Source of the DNA: Bacillota bacterium
Lineage (GTDB): Bacteria; Bacillota; Clostridia; Lachnospirales; Lachnospiraceae
DNA length: 64,000 nt
Assembly: GCA_023390555.1 (NCBI GenBank)
Contig: JAEWCQ010000016.1
Coordinates: 335,487-399,486 of the forward strand
Direction of reading: 5' to 3'
Position numbers and translations under genes: made by a program. The notes beneath the pieces are model-generated. The model saw nothing but the letters and a program-made list of their open reading frames with translations. It was not told the origin of the DNA and did not search any database. Position 1 is the first letter of the stretch; each line of letters opens with the position of its first letter. This document shows positions 9,187-18,869 of the stretch, piece by piece.

Positions 9187-9215
9187 TTTACATTTTTCCG
9201 GGAGTATACTATGAT
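9187..9215 (+). promoter_or_regulatory. Sigma-A type promoter for the helicase gene
   Basis: TTTACA (9187-9192), a 17-bp spacer and TATGAT (9210-9215) lie 38 nt upstream of the ATG at 9254. Confidence 0.6.
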
Positions 9216-9253
9216 TGTATTATAAAATAGAGGAAAAAGATGTAGGAACAGAT

Positions 9254-11608
9254 ATGGAAAATCAGGAACGTGAACAGATCAAAATCTCAGTCAGAAATCT
9301 TGTGGAATTCATTCTGCGCTCCGGTGACATTGACAACCGTCAGGGAAGAACGGATACGATGGCCGCAATGCAGGCCGGCAGCAGACTTCACCGTAAGATT
9401 CAGAGAAGAATGGGGGCATCCTATCATGCGGAGGTTCCGCTGAAGCTTGCGATTGAGGAAGAGCGCTATCAGCTGGTCGTGGAAGGAAGGGCGGACGGAA
9501 TCATCCTCGAAGATACGGTGACCATCGATGAGATCAAGGGGGTCTATCTGAATCTGGATTTTTTAAAGGAACCGATTCCGGTTCACCTTGCACAGGCCAA
9601 ATGCTACGCATATATCTATGGAATCCAGCAGTCGCTGGAAACTGTTCGGGTGCAGATGACATACAGCAATCTGGATACCCAGGAAATGAAATATTTTCAC
9701 GAGACTTATGCAATCGGCTATCTGACCGAATGGTTTGGAGGATTGCTCGAAGCATACCGGAAATGGGCGGATTTTCAATACGATTGGAAGAAAATCAGGC
9801 AGGCATCCATCGGAGACCTGCCTTTTCCTTTTGCCTATCGGAAGGGACAGAAACAGCTTGCAGCCAGTGTCTATCATACCATAGCGAGAAAAAAGACACT
9901 GTTTATACAGGCGCCAACCGGTGTGGGAAAAACCATTTCCACACTCTATCCGGCGGTGAAGGCCGTAGGAGAGAGTCTGGGAGACAAGATTTTTTATCTG
10001 ACAGCCAAGACTGTCACAGGAACGGTTGCAAAGGAGACTTTTGATATTTTAAAGGCACAGGGCTACCGGGCAAAGACCATCCAGATCACAGCCAAGGAAA
10101 AGCTGTGCCTGTGTGAGACAATGGATTGTAATCCTGCGCATTGCCCTTATGCAAAGGGACACTATGACCGGGTCAACGATGCGGTCTTTGATCTGCTTTT
10201 ACGGGAGGACACTTTTACCAGAGAAGCGCTGTGGGAGCAGGCGGAGAAGTATCAGGTGTGTCCGTTTGAACTGTGTCTGGATACGGCGACCTGGGTGGAC
10301 AATATCATCTGTGACTACAACTATGTCTTTGATCCGAATGTCTATCTGAAACGGTTTTTCGCGGAAGGAATCAAGGGTGATTATATCTTTCTCGTCGATG
10401 AGGCACACAATCTGGTGGAGCGGGGACGGGAAATGTACAGTGCGTCTTTGTATAAGGAAGATTTTCTGAATGTGAAAAAAATAGTCAAACCATACAGCCA
10501 TAAACTGGAAGCCGAACTGAATAAATGTAATAAAGTATTTTTGGAATATAAGCGGGAATGTGATACCTACCGTCTGTATGAGAACGTGGCGGATCTGGTT
10601 TTTGCATTGATGCGCCTTGCAGCAGAGCTGGACAAGTTCCTGCTGCAGAACCTGAATTATACAGGGAAAGAAGAAGTAAATGACTTTTATTTTGCACTGC
10701 GAAATTTCCTGAATATTTATGAACGGGTGGATGAGCACTATGTCATCTATGGGCAGCATGACGAAGACCGGCGTTTTGTCATCAAGCTTTACTGTGTGGA
10801 TCCGTCCTACAATCTGCAGGAGTGTATTAATAAAGGGAATGCAACAGTATTCTTTTCTGCGACATTACTGCCGATTCAGTATTATAAACAGCTTCTGAGT
10901 ACAAAAGAGGATAACTATGCGGTCTATGCCGAGACGACATTTTCACAGAAACAGCGGCTGCTCTTGATCGGAAAGGACGTAAGCAGTAAATATACAAGGA
11001 GAAATCAGCAGGAATTTGCCAGAATTGCCGAATATATCTATCGTACGGCGAAGTTAAAAAAGGGGAATTACATGGTATTTTTCCCTTCTTACCGTTTTTT
11101 GCAGGAAGTCTATGAGCAGTTTCTGCCTCTGAATCTGGGACAGATGGATGTGTGTGTGCAGGAAAGCGGGATGCGGGAAGAAAAACGGGAGGCGTTTCTG
11201 GAAGAGTTCGCGCAGGCACGGGAGCAGTCTCTGGTCGGTTTCTGTGTAATGGGCGGAATCTTCAGCGAAGGAATCGATCTGAAAAAGGAACAGCTGATCG
11301 GTGCTGTCATTGTCGGCACCGGATTGCCTCAGGTCAGTCATGAGCGGGAAATCCTGAAACAGTATTACGACAGCCGAAACGGAGAGGGATTTGCATACGC
11401 ATACCGCTATCCCGGTATGAATAAGGTACTGCAGGCCGCGGGCCGTGTCATCCGGACCACGGAGGATATCGGTGTGATCGAGCTGCTCGATGAGCGTTTC
11501 CTGCAGAGGGAATACCGGGATCTCTTCCCAAGAGAATGGGAAGAGCGCGTCATCTGCCGCATTGATACCCTGGATCAGTATTTAGACGATTTCTGGCAGC
11601 AGCGCTAG
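9254..11608 (+). CDS. Rad3/XPD-type ATP-dependent DNA helicase with N-terminal PD-(D/E)XK nuclease domain
   Basis: The 784-residue protein opens with a Cas4/RecB-like nuclease domain: VEGRADGI followed by DEIKGVYL supplies the D...ExK motif within the first ~100 residues. The helicase part has Walker A APTGVGKT (residue ~222), a cysteine-rich insert (LCLCETMDCNPAHCP plus CPFELC) fitting the Fe-S cluster of XPD/DinG enzymes, a VDEAHN box, and motif VI AAGRVIRT near the C terminus. It should unwind and trim DNA during repair. ATG 9254 is chosen because GTAGGA precedes it; the reading frame could extend upstream to 9215. Its last 27 bases overlap the 3' end of the convergent LysR gene and no terminator lies between them. 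Confidence 0.88.
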   Translation: MENQEREQIKISVRNLVEFILRSGDIDNRQGRTDTMAAMQAGSRLHRKIQRRMGASYHAEVPLKLAIEEERYQLVVEGRADGIILEDTVTIDEIKGVYLNLDFLKEPIPVHLAQAKCYAYIYGIQQSLETVRVQMTYSNLDTQEMKYFHETYAIGYLTEWFGGLLEAYRKWADFQYDWKKIRQASIGDLPFPFAYRKGQKQLAASVYHTIARKKTLFIQAPTGVGKTISTLYPAVKAVGESLGDKIFYLTAKTVTGTVAKETFDILKAQGYRAKTIQITAKEKLCLCETMDCNPAHCPYAKGHYDRVNDAVFDLLLREDTFTREALWEQAEKYQVCPFELCLDTATWVDNIICDYNYVFDPNVYLKRFFAEGIKGDYIFLVDEAHNLVERGREMYSASLYKEDFLNVKKIVKPYSHKLEAELNKCNKVFLEYKRECDTYRLYENVADLVFALMRLAAELDKFLLQNLNYTGKEEVNDFYFALRNFLNIYERVDEHYVIYGQHDEDRRFVIKLYCVDPSYNLQECINKGNATVFFSATLLPIQYYKQLLSTKEDNYAVYAETTFSQKQRLLLIGKDVSSKYTRRNQQEFARIAEYIYRTAKLKKGNYMVFFPSYRFLQEVYEQFLPLNLGQMDVCVQESGMREEKREAFLEEFAQAREQSLVGFCVMGGIFSEGIDLKKEQLIGAVIVGTGLPQVSHEREILKQYYDSRNGEGFAYAYRYPGMNKVLQAAGRVIRTTEDIGVIELLDERFLQREYRDLFPREWEERVICRIDTLDQYLDDFWQQR

Positions 11609-12469
11609 GAATGCTTTGGTGACCGGGGAAGCCGGAAGATTTGGATTGATGGAGGCGGCCAGCTGACGCTTCGGTATTTTCTCTCTGGTCTTTAAAATAA
11701 ACAGATCTCTCGATTCGTGTGCGAGACAGAAATCGGGGATGCATGCAATGCCTAGACCGATTTTGGCAAGGTCAATCAGCAGATCATTGCTGCTGAGTTC
11801 AATTTCCGGCACGAGTTCCAGCTGATGCTGAAGAAAGAGTGTATGCAGGAATTCACTGGTCGTGCTCTTTTGGTCGAGCATCAGAATCGGATACTGCGTG
11901 AGATCTGAGAAACAGATTTCCTGCTGCCTCAGGTTGAAGTAAGCGGGATTGGCAATAAATACGTCAGAGAAGCTGCATACCGTCTTTTGGATATAGGACT
12001 GGTTCAGCCGGATATTCGGAAAATTAGTGACGATCAGATCTACCTTGCCCTGTTCGAGCAGATCCACACAGTGCAGGGAGGTGTCATTTGTGACTTTAAT
12101 AGGAATATTCGGATATTTCTTGTGAAACTGTTTGAGATAAGGGACTAAAAAATAACGGCAGATGGTGTCACTTGCACCGATGTGCAGCTGGCCAAGTCCG
12201 AGCGTACCGGTGTCTAACAACTGGCTTTCGCCCCGCTGAATCAGGTTCATGGCTGGCTCAATGTGTTTGAGCAGTACTTTCCCTGCCGGAGTGAGCTGGA
12301 CTTTTTTTGTACTCCGGATAAAAAGTGGTTGCTCCAGCTTTTTTTCCAGTGTCTTGATGGACTGGCTGACAGCAGACTGCGAGATGTAGAGCTGTTTGCT
12401 GGCCTCGGAAAAGCTGAGAGAAGTCGCGACATAATAAAAGACTTTATACAGTTCATAGTTAATATCCAT
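11582..12469 (-). CDS. LysR family transcriptional regulator
   Basis: The 295-residue protein has an N-terminal winged HTH (MDINYELYKVFYYVATSLSFSEASKQLYISQSAVSQ region) and a C-terminal LysR substrate-binding domain, similar in arrangement to CysL/YwfK-type regulators. ATG 12469 has GGAGGC 4 nt upstream; an upstream in-frame ATG at 12502 lacks a good site. It diverges from purL across about 200 bp, so it might control itself or purL, but LysR control of purine synthesis is not usual and this is only positional. It overlaps the helicase gene tail to tail by 27 bp. Confidence 0.87.
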   Translation of the reverse strand: MDINYELYKVFYYVATSLSFSEASKQLYISQSAVSQSIKTLEKKLEQPLFIRSTKKVQLTPAGKVLLKHIEPAMNLIQRGESQLLDTGTLGLGQLHIGASDTICRYFLVPYLKQFHKKYPNIPIKVTNDTSLHCVDLLEQGKVDLIVTNFPNIRLNQSYIQKTVCSFSDVFIANPAYFNLRQQEICFSDLTQYPILMLDQKSTTSEFLHTLFLQHQLELVPEIELSSNDLLIDLAKIGLGIACIPDFCLAHESRDLFILKTREKIPKRQLAASINPNLPASPVTKAFLALLPEIV

Positions 12470-12556
12470 GGAAGCCTCCGTTCCAATAAAATACCTTGTC
12501 ATTTGTTCCTGCCTTTATTATAAAAAACCGACATTGGACTGTCAATCCATAAATTA

Positions 12557-12619
12557 GATAAGCTTATAAATAAAATTAAATATATTAATTATGCTAATTC
12601 TATGACGATATGCTATACT
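12557..12619 (+). promoter_or_regulatory. Divergent lysR-purL control region with palindrome and extended -10
   Basis: The AT-rich gap has a perfect palindrome ATAAGCTTAT (12557-12566) and an extended -10 TGCTATACT (12611-12619) reading toward purL. The palindrome could be an operator. No PurR box or purine riboswitch was recognised. Confidence 0.35.
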
Positions 12620-12676
12620 GAGAACAGTTTTGATAGAGAAGCATGGATTAGAAGGAAAAAGTTCAGGAGGATTTCT

Positions 12677-15600
12677 ATGAGTAATGTAAGAAGAGTATAT
12701 GTGGAAAAGAAACGTGCATATGCAGTTGCTGCAAAAGAACTGCAATCTGAAATTAAAAGTTATCTCGGGATTACGACCGTGACAGATGTACGGGTTTTGA
12801 TCCGTTACGATATTGAAAATATCTCGGAAGAGGTTTATAAAAAAGCACTTGTGACCGTATTTTCGGAGCCTCCTGTAGATGATGTGTACGAAGAAAGCTT
12901 TGACGGAAAGGACGGACAGGCATTTTCTGTGGAATTCCTTCCGGGTCAGTTTGATCAGCGGGCGGATTCTGCCGAGCAGTGCGTGAAGCTGCTGAAGGAA
13001 GATGAAGATCCGATTATCCGGACAGCGACTACCTATGTCATATATGGTGGTATCGACGAAGCACAGTTACAGGCTGTCAAAGAGCATTGTATCAATCCGG
13101 TGGATTCGAGAGAGACCGGTCTTGAGAAGCCTGAGACGCTGGTTCAGAACTTCGAGGAACCGAAAGATGTGCTTATTTTTGACGGCTTTCAGGATATGGC
13201 AGAAGGTGATCTGAAAGAGCTCTATGCTTCTTTGAACCTTGCGATGACTTTTCAGGATTTTCTTCATATTCAGAAATATTTCCATGACGATGAGAAACGC
13301 GATCCGTCCATGACGGAGGTTCGGGTATTGGATACTTACTGGTCCGATCACTGCCGTCATACGACTTTTTCTACCGAGTTAAAGGATATTACGTTTGCGG
13401 ACGGTTATTACCGTGAGCCAATTGAGAAGACCTATGAGGATTATTTGAAGACACACAAAGAACTGTATGCCGGAAGGACAGATAAGTTTGTCTGCCTGAT
13501 GGATATTGCACTTATGGCGATGAAACGTCTGAAGAAAGAGGGGAAGCTTTCCGATCAGGAGGAATCTGATGAAATTAATGCCTGCTCGATCGTGGTCCCG
13601 GTTGAAGTAGACGGCCAGACAGAAGAATGGCTTGTGAATTTTAAGAATGAGACGCATAACCATCCGACCGAGATTGAACCTTTCGGTGGTGCGGCAACGT
13701 GTCTGGGCGGAGCAATCCGTGACCCGCTATCCGGTCGTACCTATGTATATCAGGCAATGCGTGTGACCGGAGCGGCTGATCCTACGGTATCTGTGAAGGA
13801 TACTATGGCAGGAAAGCTTCCGCAGAAAAAACTGGTACGCGGAGCCGCACATGGCTACAGCTCTTATGGAAATCAGATCGGTCTGGCAACCGGCTATGTA
13901 AAGGAAGTATACCATGCCGATTATGCGGCGAAGAGAATGGAGATCGGTGCCGTTATGGGCGCGGCTCCGAGACGTGCCGTACAGAGACTGACATCCGATC
14001 CGGGAGATATCATCATCCTGCTGGGCGGACGTACCGGACGTGATGGCTGCGGCGGAGCAACGGGTTCCTCCAAGGCGCATAACACACAGTCAATTGATAC
14101 CTGCGGTGCGGAAGTACAGAAGGGAAATCCGCCGACAGAACGTAAGATCCAAAGACTGTTCCGCAGGGAAGAGGTAAGCAGGATTATCAAAAAATGTAAT
14201 GATTTTGGTGCCGGCGGCGTGTCGGTGGCAATTGGTGAGCTGGCAGCCGGTCTGCGGGTAGATCTGGATAAGGTGCCGAAGAAATACGCAGGTCTGGACG
14301 GAACGGAGCTTGCTATTTCAGAGTCCCAGGAGCGTATGGCTGTGGTCGTGGCACCGGAGGCTGCACAGCAGTTCCTTGCCTATGCAAAAGAAGAAAATCT
14401 GGAGGCGGTCAAGGTTGCTGTTGTGACAGAGGAGCCGCGTCTGGTTCTGAACTGGAGAGGCAAGGAAATCGTTAATATCAGCAGAGCTTTTCTGGATACC
14501 AACGGCGCACATCAGGAGACCTCTGTCTTTGTGGAAATGCCGGAGGAAACAGAAAACTATTTCCGGAAGATTGATATGCCGAAAGTAGCGGCAGCGTTGG
14601 AAAACGGGGATGTAAAAGAAGCATGGCTGACCGGGCTTGCGGATCTGAACGTTTGCTCACAGAAGGGACTCGTTGAGATGTTCGACGGTTCGATCGGAGC
14701 CGGCAGTGTCTTTATGCCATACGGCGGAAAATATCAGCTGACAGAGACGCAGAGCATGGTTGCAAAGCTTCCGGTTCTGACGGGAAAATGCGATGCCGTA
14801 ACCATGATGAGCTATGGCTTCAACCCATACCTGTCCTCCTGGAGTCCTTACCATGGGGCTGCTTATGCGGTACTGGAGTCTGTTTCAAGAATCGTAACGG
14901 CCGGGGGAGATTATCATAAGATCCGTTTTACATTCCAGGAATATTTCCGCAGAATGTCGGAAGAACCTTCCCGCTGGAGTCAGCCGCTTGCTGCATTGCT
15001 GGGTGCATACAGCGCACAGATCGGATTCGGGCTTCCTTCGATCGGAGGAAAAGATTCCATGTCCGGAAGCTTTAATGAGATTGACGTTCCGCCGACACTG
15101 GTATCTTTTGCAGTTGATGTGGCAAAAGAGCAGGATATTATCACACCGGAATTGAAGACTGCCGGAAACAGACTGATGCTTTTTACGATTGAGAAAGATT
15201 CCTATGATCTTCCGGATTATGTGCAGATCATGAAATTATACGATGCGGTTCACACACTGATTCAAAACGGTGTCATCGTATCTGCCTATGCACTCGATGC
15301 AAAGGGTCTGGCGGCAGCCGTCAGCAAGATGGCGTTTGGAAATAAATTGGGGGTAACGCTCTTGGATTCCGTATCCGGAGAGACTCTGTTTGCACCGGGA
15401 TTTGGAAGTATTGTTGCCGAGATAGCTGCAGGCAGGGAAGCAGAAGCCCGGCAGGTGATGGAGGAAGCAGGCCTTGCCTCCAATGCCATGGTCGTGGGAG
15501 CGGTCAATGACAGTCAGCAGTTTGTCTATGGTGATACGATCATTTCCATGGAAGAGGCACTGGGCGCATGGACGAAAACATTGGAAAAGGTATTTCCGAC

Positions 15601-16480
15601 CAGAGCGGCAGAGGGAACGGATGAAGTAAAAACAGGACTCTATGACACCAATAAACTGTATGTGTGCCGTAATAAGGTTGCGAAACCTACGGTCTTCATA
15701 CCGGTATTTCCGGGAACCAACTGCGAGTATGACAGTGCAAGAGCCTTTGAAAGAGCCGGAGCCGATGTCATTGTAAAAGTATTTAAGAATTTTGATGCAG
15801 ATGATATCCGCGATTCGGTGGAGGCCTTTGAAAAAGCGATCAGTCAGGCACAGATTCTGATGTTCCCGGGCGGATTTTCTGCCGGTGACGAACCGGAAGG
15901 TTCTGCAAAATTCTTTGCAACCGCATTCCGGAACCAGAAAATCAAGGAAGCAGTCGATAAGCTTTTGATGGAACGTGACGGTCTTGCACTTGGTATCTGC
16001 AACGGATTTCAGGCGTTGATCAAACTGGGTCTTGTGCCTTATGGAACCATTACACAGCAGACAGAAGATTCTCCGACGCTGACCTATAATACGATTGGAC
16101 GTCATATTTCCAAGATGGTGTATACCAAAGTTGTGACGAATAAATCCCCTTGGCTTGCCCAGGCAAGGCTTGGCGGGGTATACTGCAATCCGGCATCTCA
16201 CGGAGAGGGACGCTTCGTGGCTCCGAAAGAATGGCTGGACAAGCTGTTTGAAAATGGGCAGGTTGCAACACAGTATGTCAATGAAGCCGGCAATCCGACC
16301 ATGGATGAGGAATGGAATGTCAACGGTTCCTACATGGCAATTGAGGGTATTACAAGTCCGGATGGCCGTGTACTTGGCAAGATGGCACATGCAGAACGCC
16401 GTGGAGCGTCTGTGGCGGTCAACATATACGGCGAACAGGATATGAAGCTGTTCGAATCCGGTGTGGCTTATTTCAAATAG
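12677..16480 (+). CDS. purL: Phosphoribosylformylglycinamidine synthase, long fused form
   Basis: The 1267-residue protein joins the N-terminal FGAM synthase linker and ATP-binding domains (NETHNHPTEIEPFGGAATC, GGRTGRDGCGGATGSS, GGKDSMSG) to a C-terminal class I glutamine amidotransferase domain. The latter begins near residue 1007 (VFIPVFPGTNCEYDSA), with the nucleophilic Cys in GICNGFQ at about residue 1108 and a His in SHGEGR at about 1175. It converts FGAR to FGAM in purine synthesis and needs no separate PurQ. The length fits the single-chain type found in clostridia and proteobacteria. ATG 12677 follows CAGGAGGATTTCT; an ORF start at 12602 lies in the promoter region. No other pur genes adjoin it. 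Confidence 0.95.
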   Translation: MSNVRRVYVEKKRAYAVAAKELQSEIKSYLGITTVTDVRVLIRYDIENISEEVYKKALVTVFSEPPVDDVYEESFDGKDGQAFSVEFLPGQFDQRADSAEQCVKLLKEDEDPIIRTATTYVIYGGIDEAQLQAVKEHCINPVDSRETGLEKPETLVQNFEEPKDVLIFDGFQDMAEGDLKELYASLNLAMTFQDFLHIQKYFHDDEKRDPSMTEVRVLDTYWSDHCRHTTFSTELKDITFADGYYREPIEKTYEDYLKTHKELYAGRTDKFVCLMDIALMAMKRLKKEGKLSDQEESDEINACSIVVPVEVDGQTEEWLVNFKNETHNHPTEIEPFGGAATCLGGAIRDPLSGRTYVYQAMRVTGAADPTVSVKDTMAGKLPQKKLVRGAAHGYSSYGNQIGLATGYVKEVYHADYAAKRMEIGAVMGAAPRRAVQRLTSDPGDIIILLGGRTGRDGCGGATGSSKAHNTQSIDTCGAEVQKGNPPTERKIQRLFRREEVSRIIKKCNDFGAGGVSVAIGELAAGLRVDLDKVPKKYAGLDGTELAISESQERMAVVVAPEAAQQFLAYAKEENLEAVKVAVVTEEPRLVLNWRGKEIVNISRAFLDTNGAHQETSVFVEMPEETENYFRKIDMPKVAAALENGDVKEAWLTGLADLNVCSQKGLVEMFDGSIGAGSVFMPYGGKYQLTETQSMVAKLPVLTGKCDAVTMMSYGFNPYLSSWSPYHGAAYAVLESVSRIVTAGGDYHKIRFTFQEYFRRMSEEPSRWSQPLAALLGAYSAQIGFGLPSIGGKDSMSGSFNEIDVPPTLVSFAVDVAKEQDIITPELKTAGNRLMLFTIEKDSYDLPDYVQIMKLYDAVHTLIQNGVIVSAYALDAKGLAAAVSKMAFGNKLGVTLLDSVSGETLFAPGFGSIVAEIAAGREAEARQVMEEAGLASNAMVVGAVNDSQQFVYGDTIISMEEALGAWTKTLEKVFPTRAAEGTDEVKTGLYDTNKLYVCRNKVAKPTVFIPVFPGTNCEYDSARAFERAGADVIVKVFKNFDADDIRDSVEAFEKAISQAQILMFPGGFSAGDEPEGSAKFFATAFRNQKIKEAVDKLLMERDGLALGICNGFQALIKLGLVPYGTITQQTEDSPTLTYNTIGRHISKMVYTKVVTNKSPWLAQARLGGVYCNPASHGEGRFVAPKEWLDKLFENGQVATQYVNEAGNPTMDEEWNVNGSYMAIEGITSPDGRVLGKMAHAERRGASVAVNIYGEQDMKLFESGVAYFK

Positions 16481-16494
16481 AATTGGATGTTCTG

Positions 16495-16535
16495 AAACAG
16501 GATGTTGCGCTTTTGGCGTGATGTCCTGTTTTCGT
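16495..16535 (+). terminator. Intrinsic terminator after purL
   Basis: AAACAGGA (16495-16502) pairs with TCCTGTTT (16524-16531); the inner segments continue the stem mainly through G-U pairs to a TTTTG loop. The T tail is short (TTTTCGTTT). Confidence 0.7.
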
Positions 16536-16684
16536 TTATTCACAGGCGCGGAATCTGTCCCGTCAAAGTGCAAAGCCTTGTTTCAGGATAGAGGATAAGC
16601 GGTCGGCTGCCCGTTTGTGTATGCATGTATGCCGGATGGAATGGATATACTAGATGAAACTATAACAGGAAAGAAGGTGATGAA

Positions 16685-18762
16685 ATGACCATAAAAACAG
16701 AGAAGCCCAATAGATTAATCAGGGAAAAATCCCCTTATCTGCTCCAGCATGCCCACAATCCGGTTGACTGGTACCCATGGGGTGAGGAAGCTTTTGCGAA
16801 AGCCAAGGCAGAGGATAAACCGATATTTCTTTCTATTGGGTATTCGTAGTGCAGGTTAAAAAATCCACATGTCACTGGTGCCATGTTATGGCCCATGAAT
16901 CTTTTGAAGACAGAGAAGTCGCAGAGCTTCTCAATCAATCTTATGTATGCGTGAAAGTAGACCGGGAGGAACGCCCGGATATTGATGCTGTCTATATGTC
17001 GGTTTGTCAGGCACTGACCGGTTCTGGCGGATGGCCGTTGACCATCCTTATGACGCCGGAGCAGAAGCCGTTTTTTGCGGGCACCTATCTGCCAAAGCAT
17101 ACCGGGTGGGGAGCGAACGGACTGATGGAGTTACTTGGTTCTATCCGTCAGTTATGGAAAGAGAATCCAAAACAGTTGCTAGAAGCCGGTGAGGCGATTA
17201 CGGAATTGATCCGTGGATCCGAGGAAGGCACTGAGGAGGAAGGTACCCCGGAAAAAGGTATTCTGCTGCTTGCTGCGCGGATGTTTGAACGGATGTCAGA
17301 TCAAACATGGGGTGGTTTTGGACAGGCACCAAAATTTCCGACGCCGCACAATCTGCTGTTTCTTTTCCGTCATTTTGCTTTTGAGCAGAATCGCAATTCT
17401 TTGGAAATCGCAGAAAAAACGCTGATGCAGATGTACCGGGGTGGAATCTATGATCATATCGGCGGCGGTTTTTCCCGTTATTCCACAGATGAGCGGTGGC
17501 TTGTTCCGCATTTTGAAAAAATGCTCTATGACAACGCATTATTGCTGTATGCGTATGCGGAAGCTTACCGAAGTACCTCGCGCAGACTCTACCAGACTGT
17601 CGCGGATGGAATCTTCCGTTATCTCTGCCGGGAGCTTACGGATGAAGCAGGCGGTTTTTACTGCGGACAGGATGCGGATAGCGAAGGAATTGAAGGAAAA
17701 TATTATATTTTTGCACCCAGTGAAATAGAATGTGTATTGGGAAAGAAAAATGCGGACTTCTTCTGTAAGTGGTTTGGCATAACGGAGGAAGGAAATTTTG
17801 AAGGAAAAAGCATTCCGAATCTGATTGCCAATGAATCTTTTGAGGAACAGAATAGTCAGATTGAGTTGCTGTGTGACCAGCTCTATGAATATCGTAAGAA
17901 CAGGACGCAGCTTCACAGAGATGATAAGATTCTGACTTCCTGGAATGCACTCATGATAGCCGCACTGGCAAAGGCATACAAAATTTTTGGCAGGTCGGAA
18001 TATCTAACCGCTGCCGTACAGGCTGAAAAATTTATCGTCCAAAATCTGACAGATGAAAACGGCAGGCTCTTTCTGCGTTACCGGGACGGGCAGCAGGCAC
18101 ATAAGGGGCAGTTGGATGATTATGCATTTTATGCCCTGGGTCTGCTGGAATTGTATGAGGCTAGTTATGACGTTGCCTATCTGAATCAATGCAGGGAGAT
18201 TTCCAGTCAAATGCTGAAACTTTTTGGAGACGAAGTACATGGTGGATTTTATATGTCTGCATCTGACAGTGAGGCGCTGATTCATCGTCCAAAAGAATTC
18301 TATGACGGTGCAGTTCCGTCCGGCAATTCCGTTGCGGCATACGTTTTGAGCCAGCTTTCCAATTTGACGGGAGAAACGGTCTGGAAACAGGAGGCAGAAA
18401 AACAGATTTCCCATATAGCGAAAATCATACGGGAATATCCCGCAAACTACAGTTTTTCTTTACTTGCACTGCAGCGTATGCTCTATCCCTCCGTTGAAAT
18501 TGTGTGTGTCACCGCCGGTACAGACATTCCCGAAGGAATGAGAGAGCTTTATCTGCACTACACGAGCAATCTGAGCGTGCTGCTAAAAACTCCGGGCAAC
18601 GCACAGAAGCTTGCAGAAGCGGCTCCATTTACAAAAGATTATCCGATTCCGGCTGAGGGAAGCAGCTTTTATATCTGCCGGGGAGGTGCCTGCATGCGGC
18701 CAGTGAACAGTATGGAAATGCTCCAGGAGGTGTTGTGTACAGAATTTACGAAAATGATATAA
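16685..18762 (+). pseudogene. DUF255/YyaL-family thioredoxin-fold protein, broken by a 20-bp insertion at its CxxC motif
   Basis: ATG 16685 (AAGAAGGTG upstream) opens a frame giving the family start SPYLLQHAHNPVDWYPWGEEAF and IFLSIGYS, then hits TAG at 16847. The family sequence GYSTCHWCHVMAHESF resumes in another frame at ACA TGT (16867). Exactly 20 bases (16847-16866, containing GTGCAGGTTAAAAAATCC) separate the two halves. The remaining ~630 codons are open and show the N-acylglucosamine-epimerase-like alpha/alpha barrel typical of this family (DUF255 plus six-hairpin domain). A GTG at 16849 could start a shortened protein beginning eight residues before the CxxC, but this would lack the first thioredoxin strand. 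I call it a recently disrupted gene; the family's biochemical role is unclear. Confidence 0.8.
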
Positions 18763-18794
18763 AATAAATATTTTTTTCAAAAAAATAGTATAAA

Positions 18795-18825
18795 TTTCCA
18801 AATTTGTACGATTGTGTGTTATAAT
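18795..18825 (+). promoter_or_regulatory. Extended -10 promoter of hppA
   Basis: TGTTATAAT (TATAAT at 18820-18825) has the TG extension; a weak TTTCCA lies 19 bp upstream. The leader to ATG 18870 is short. Confidence 0.5.
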
Positions 18826-18869
18826 GTGTTCAGCAATTATTATAATTTTCATAATAGGAGGGAGTTTTT

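Noticed and set aside
12503..12676. Purine riboswitch before purL
   Set aside because: The gap is AT-rich and lacks the conserved purine aptamer junction and loop sequences.
15236..16573. A 445-codon reverse frame opposite purL
   Set aside because: Shadow of the conserved glutaminase and C-terminal PurL coding sequence; composition is His/Arg/Cys rich as expected of antisense frames.
16849..18762. Intact DUF255 gene starting at GTG 16849
   Set aside because: The conserved 54 residues upstream are present in the other frame, so the family gene clearly begins at 16685 and is interrupted.
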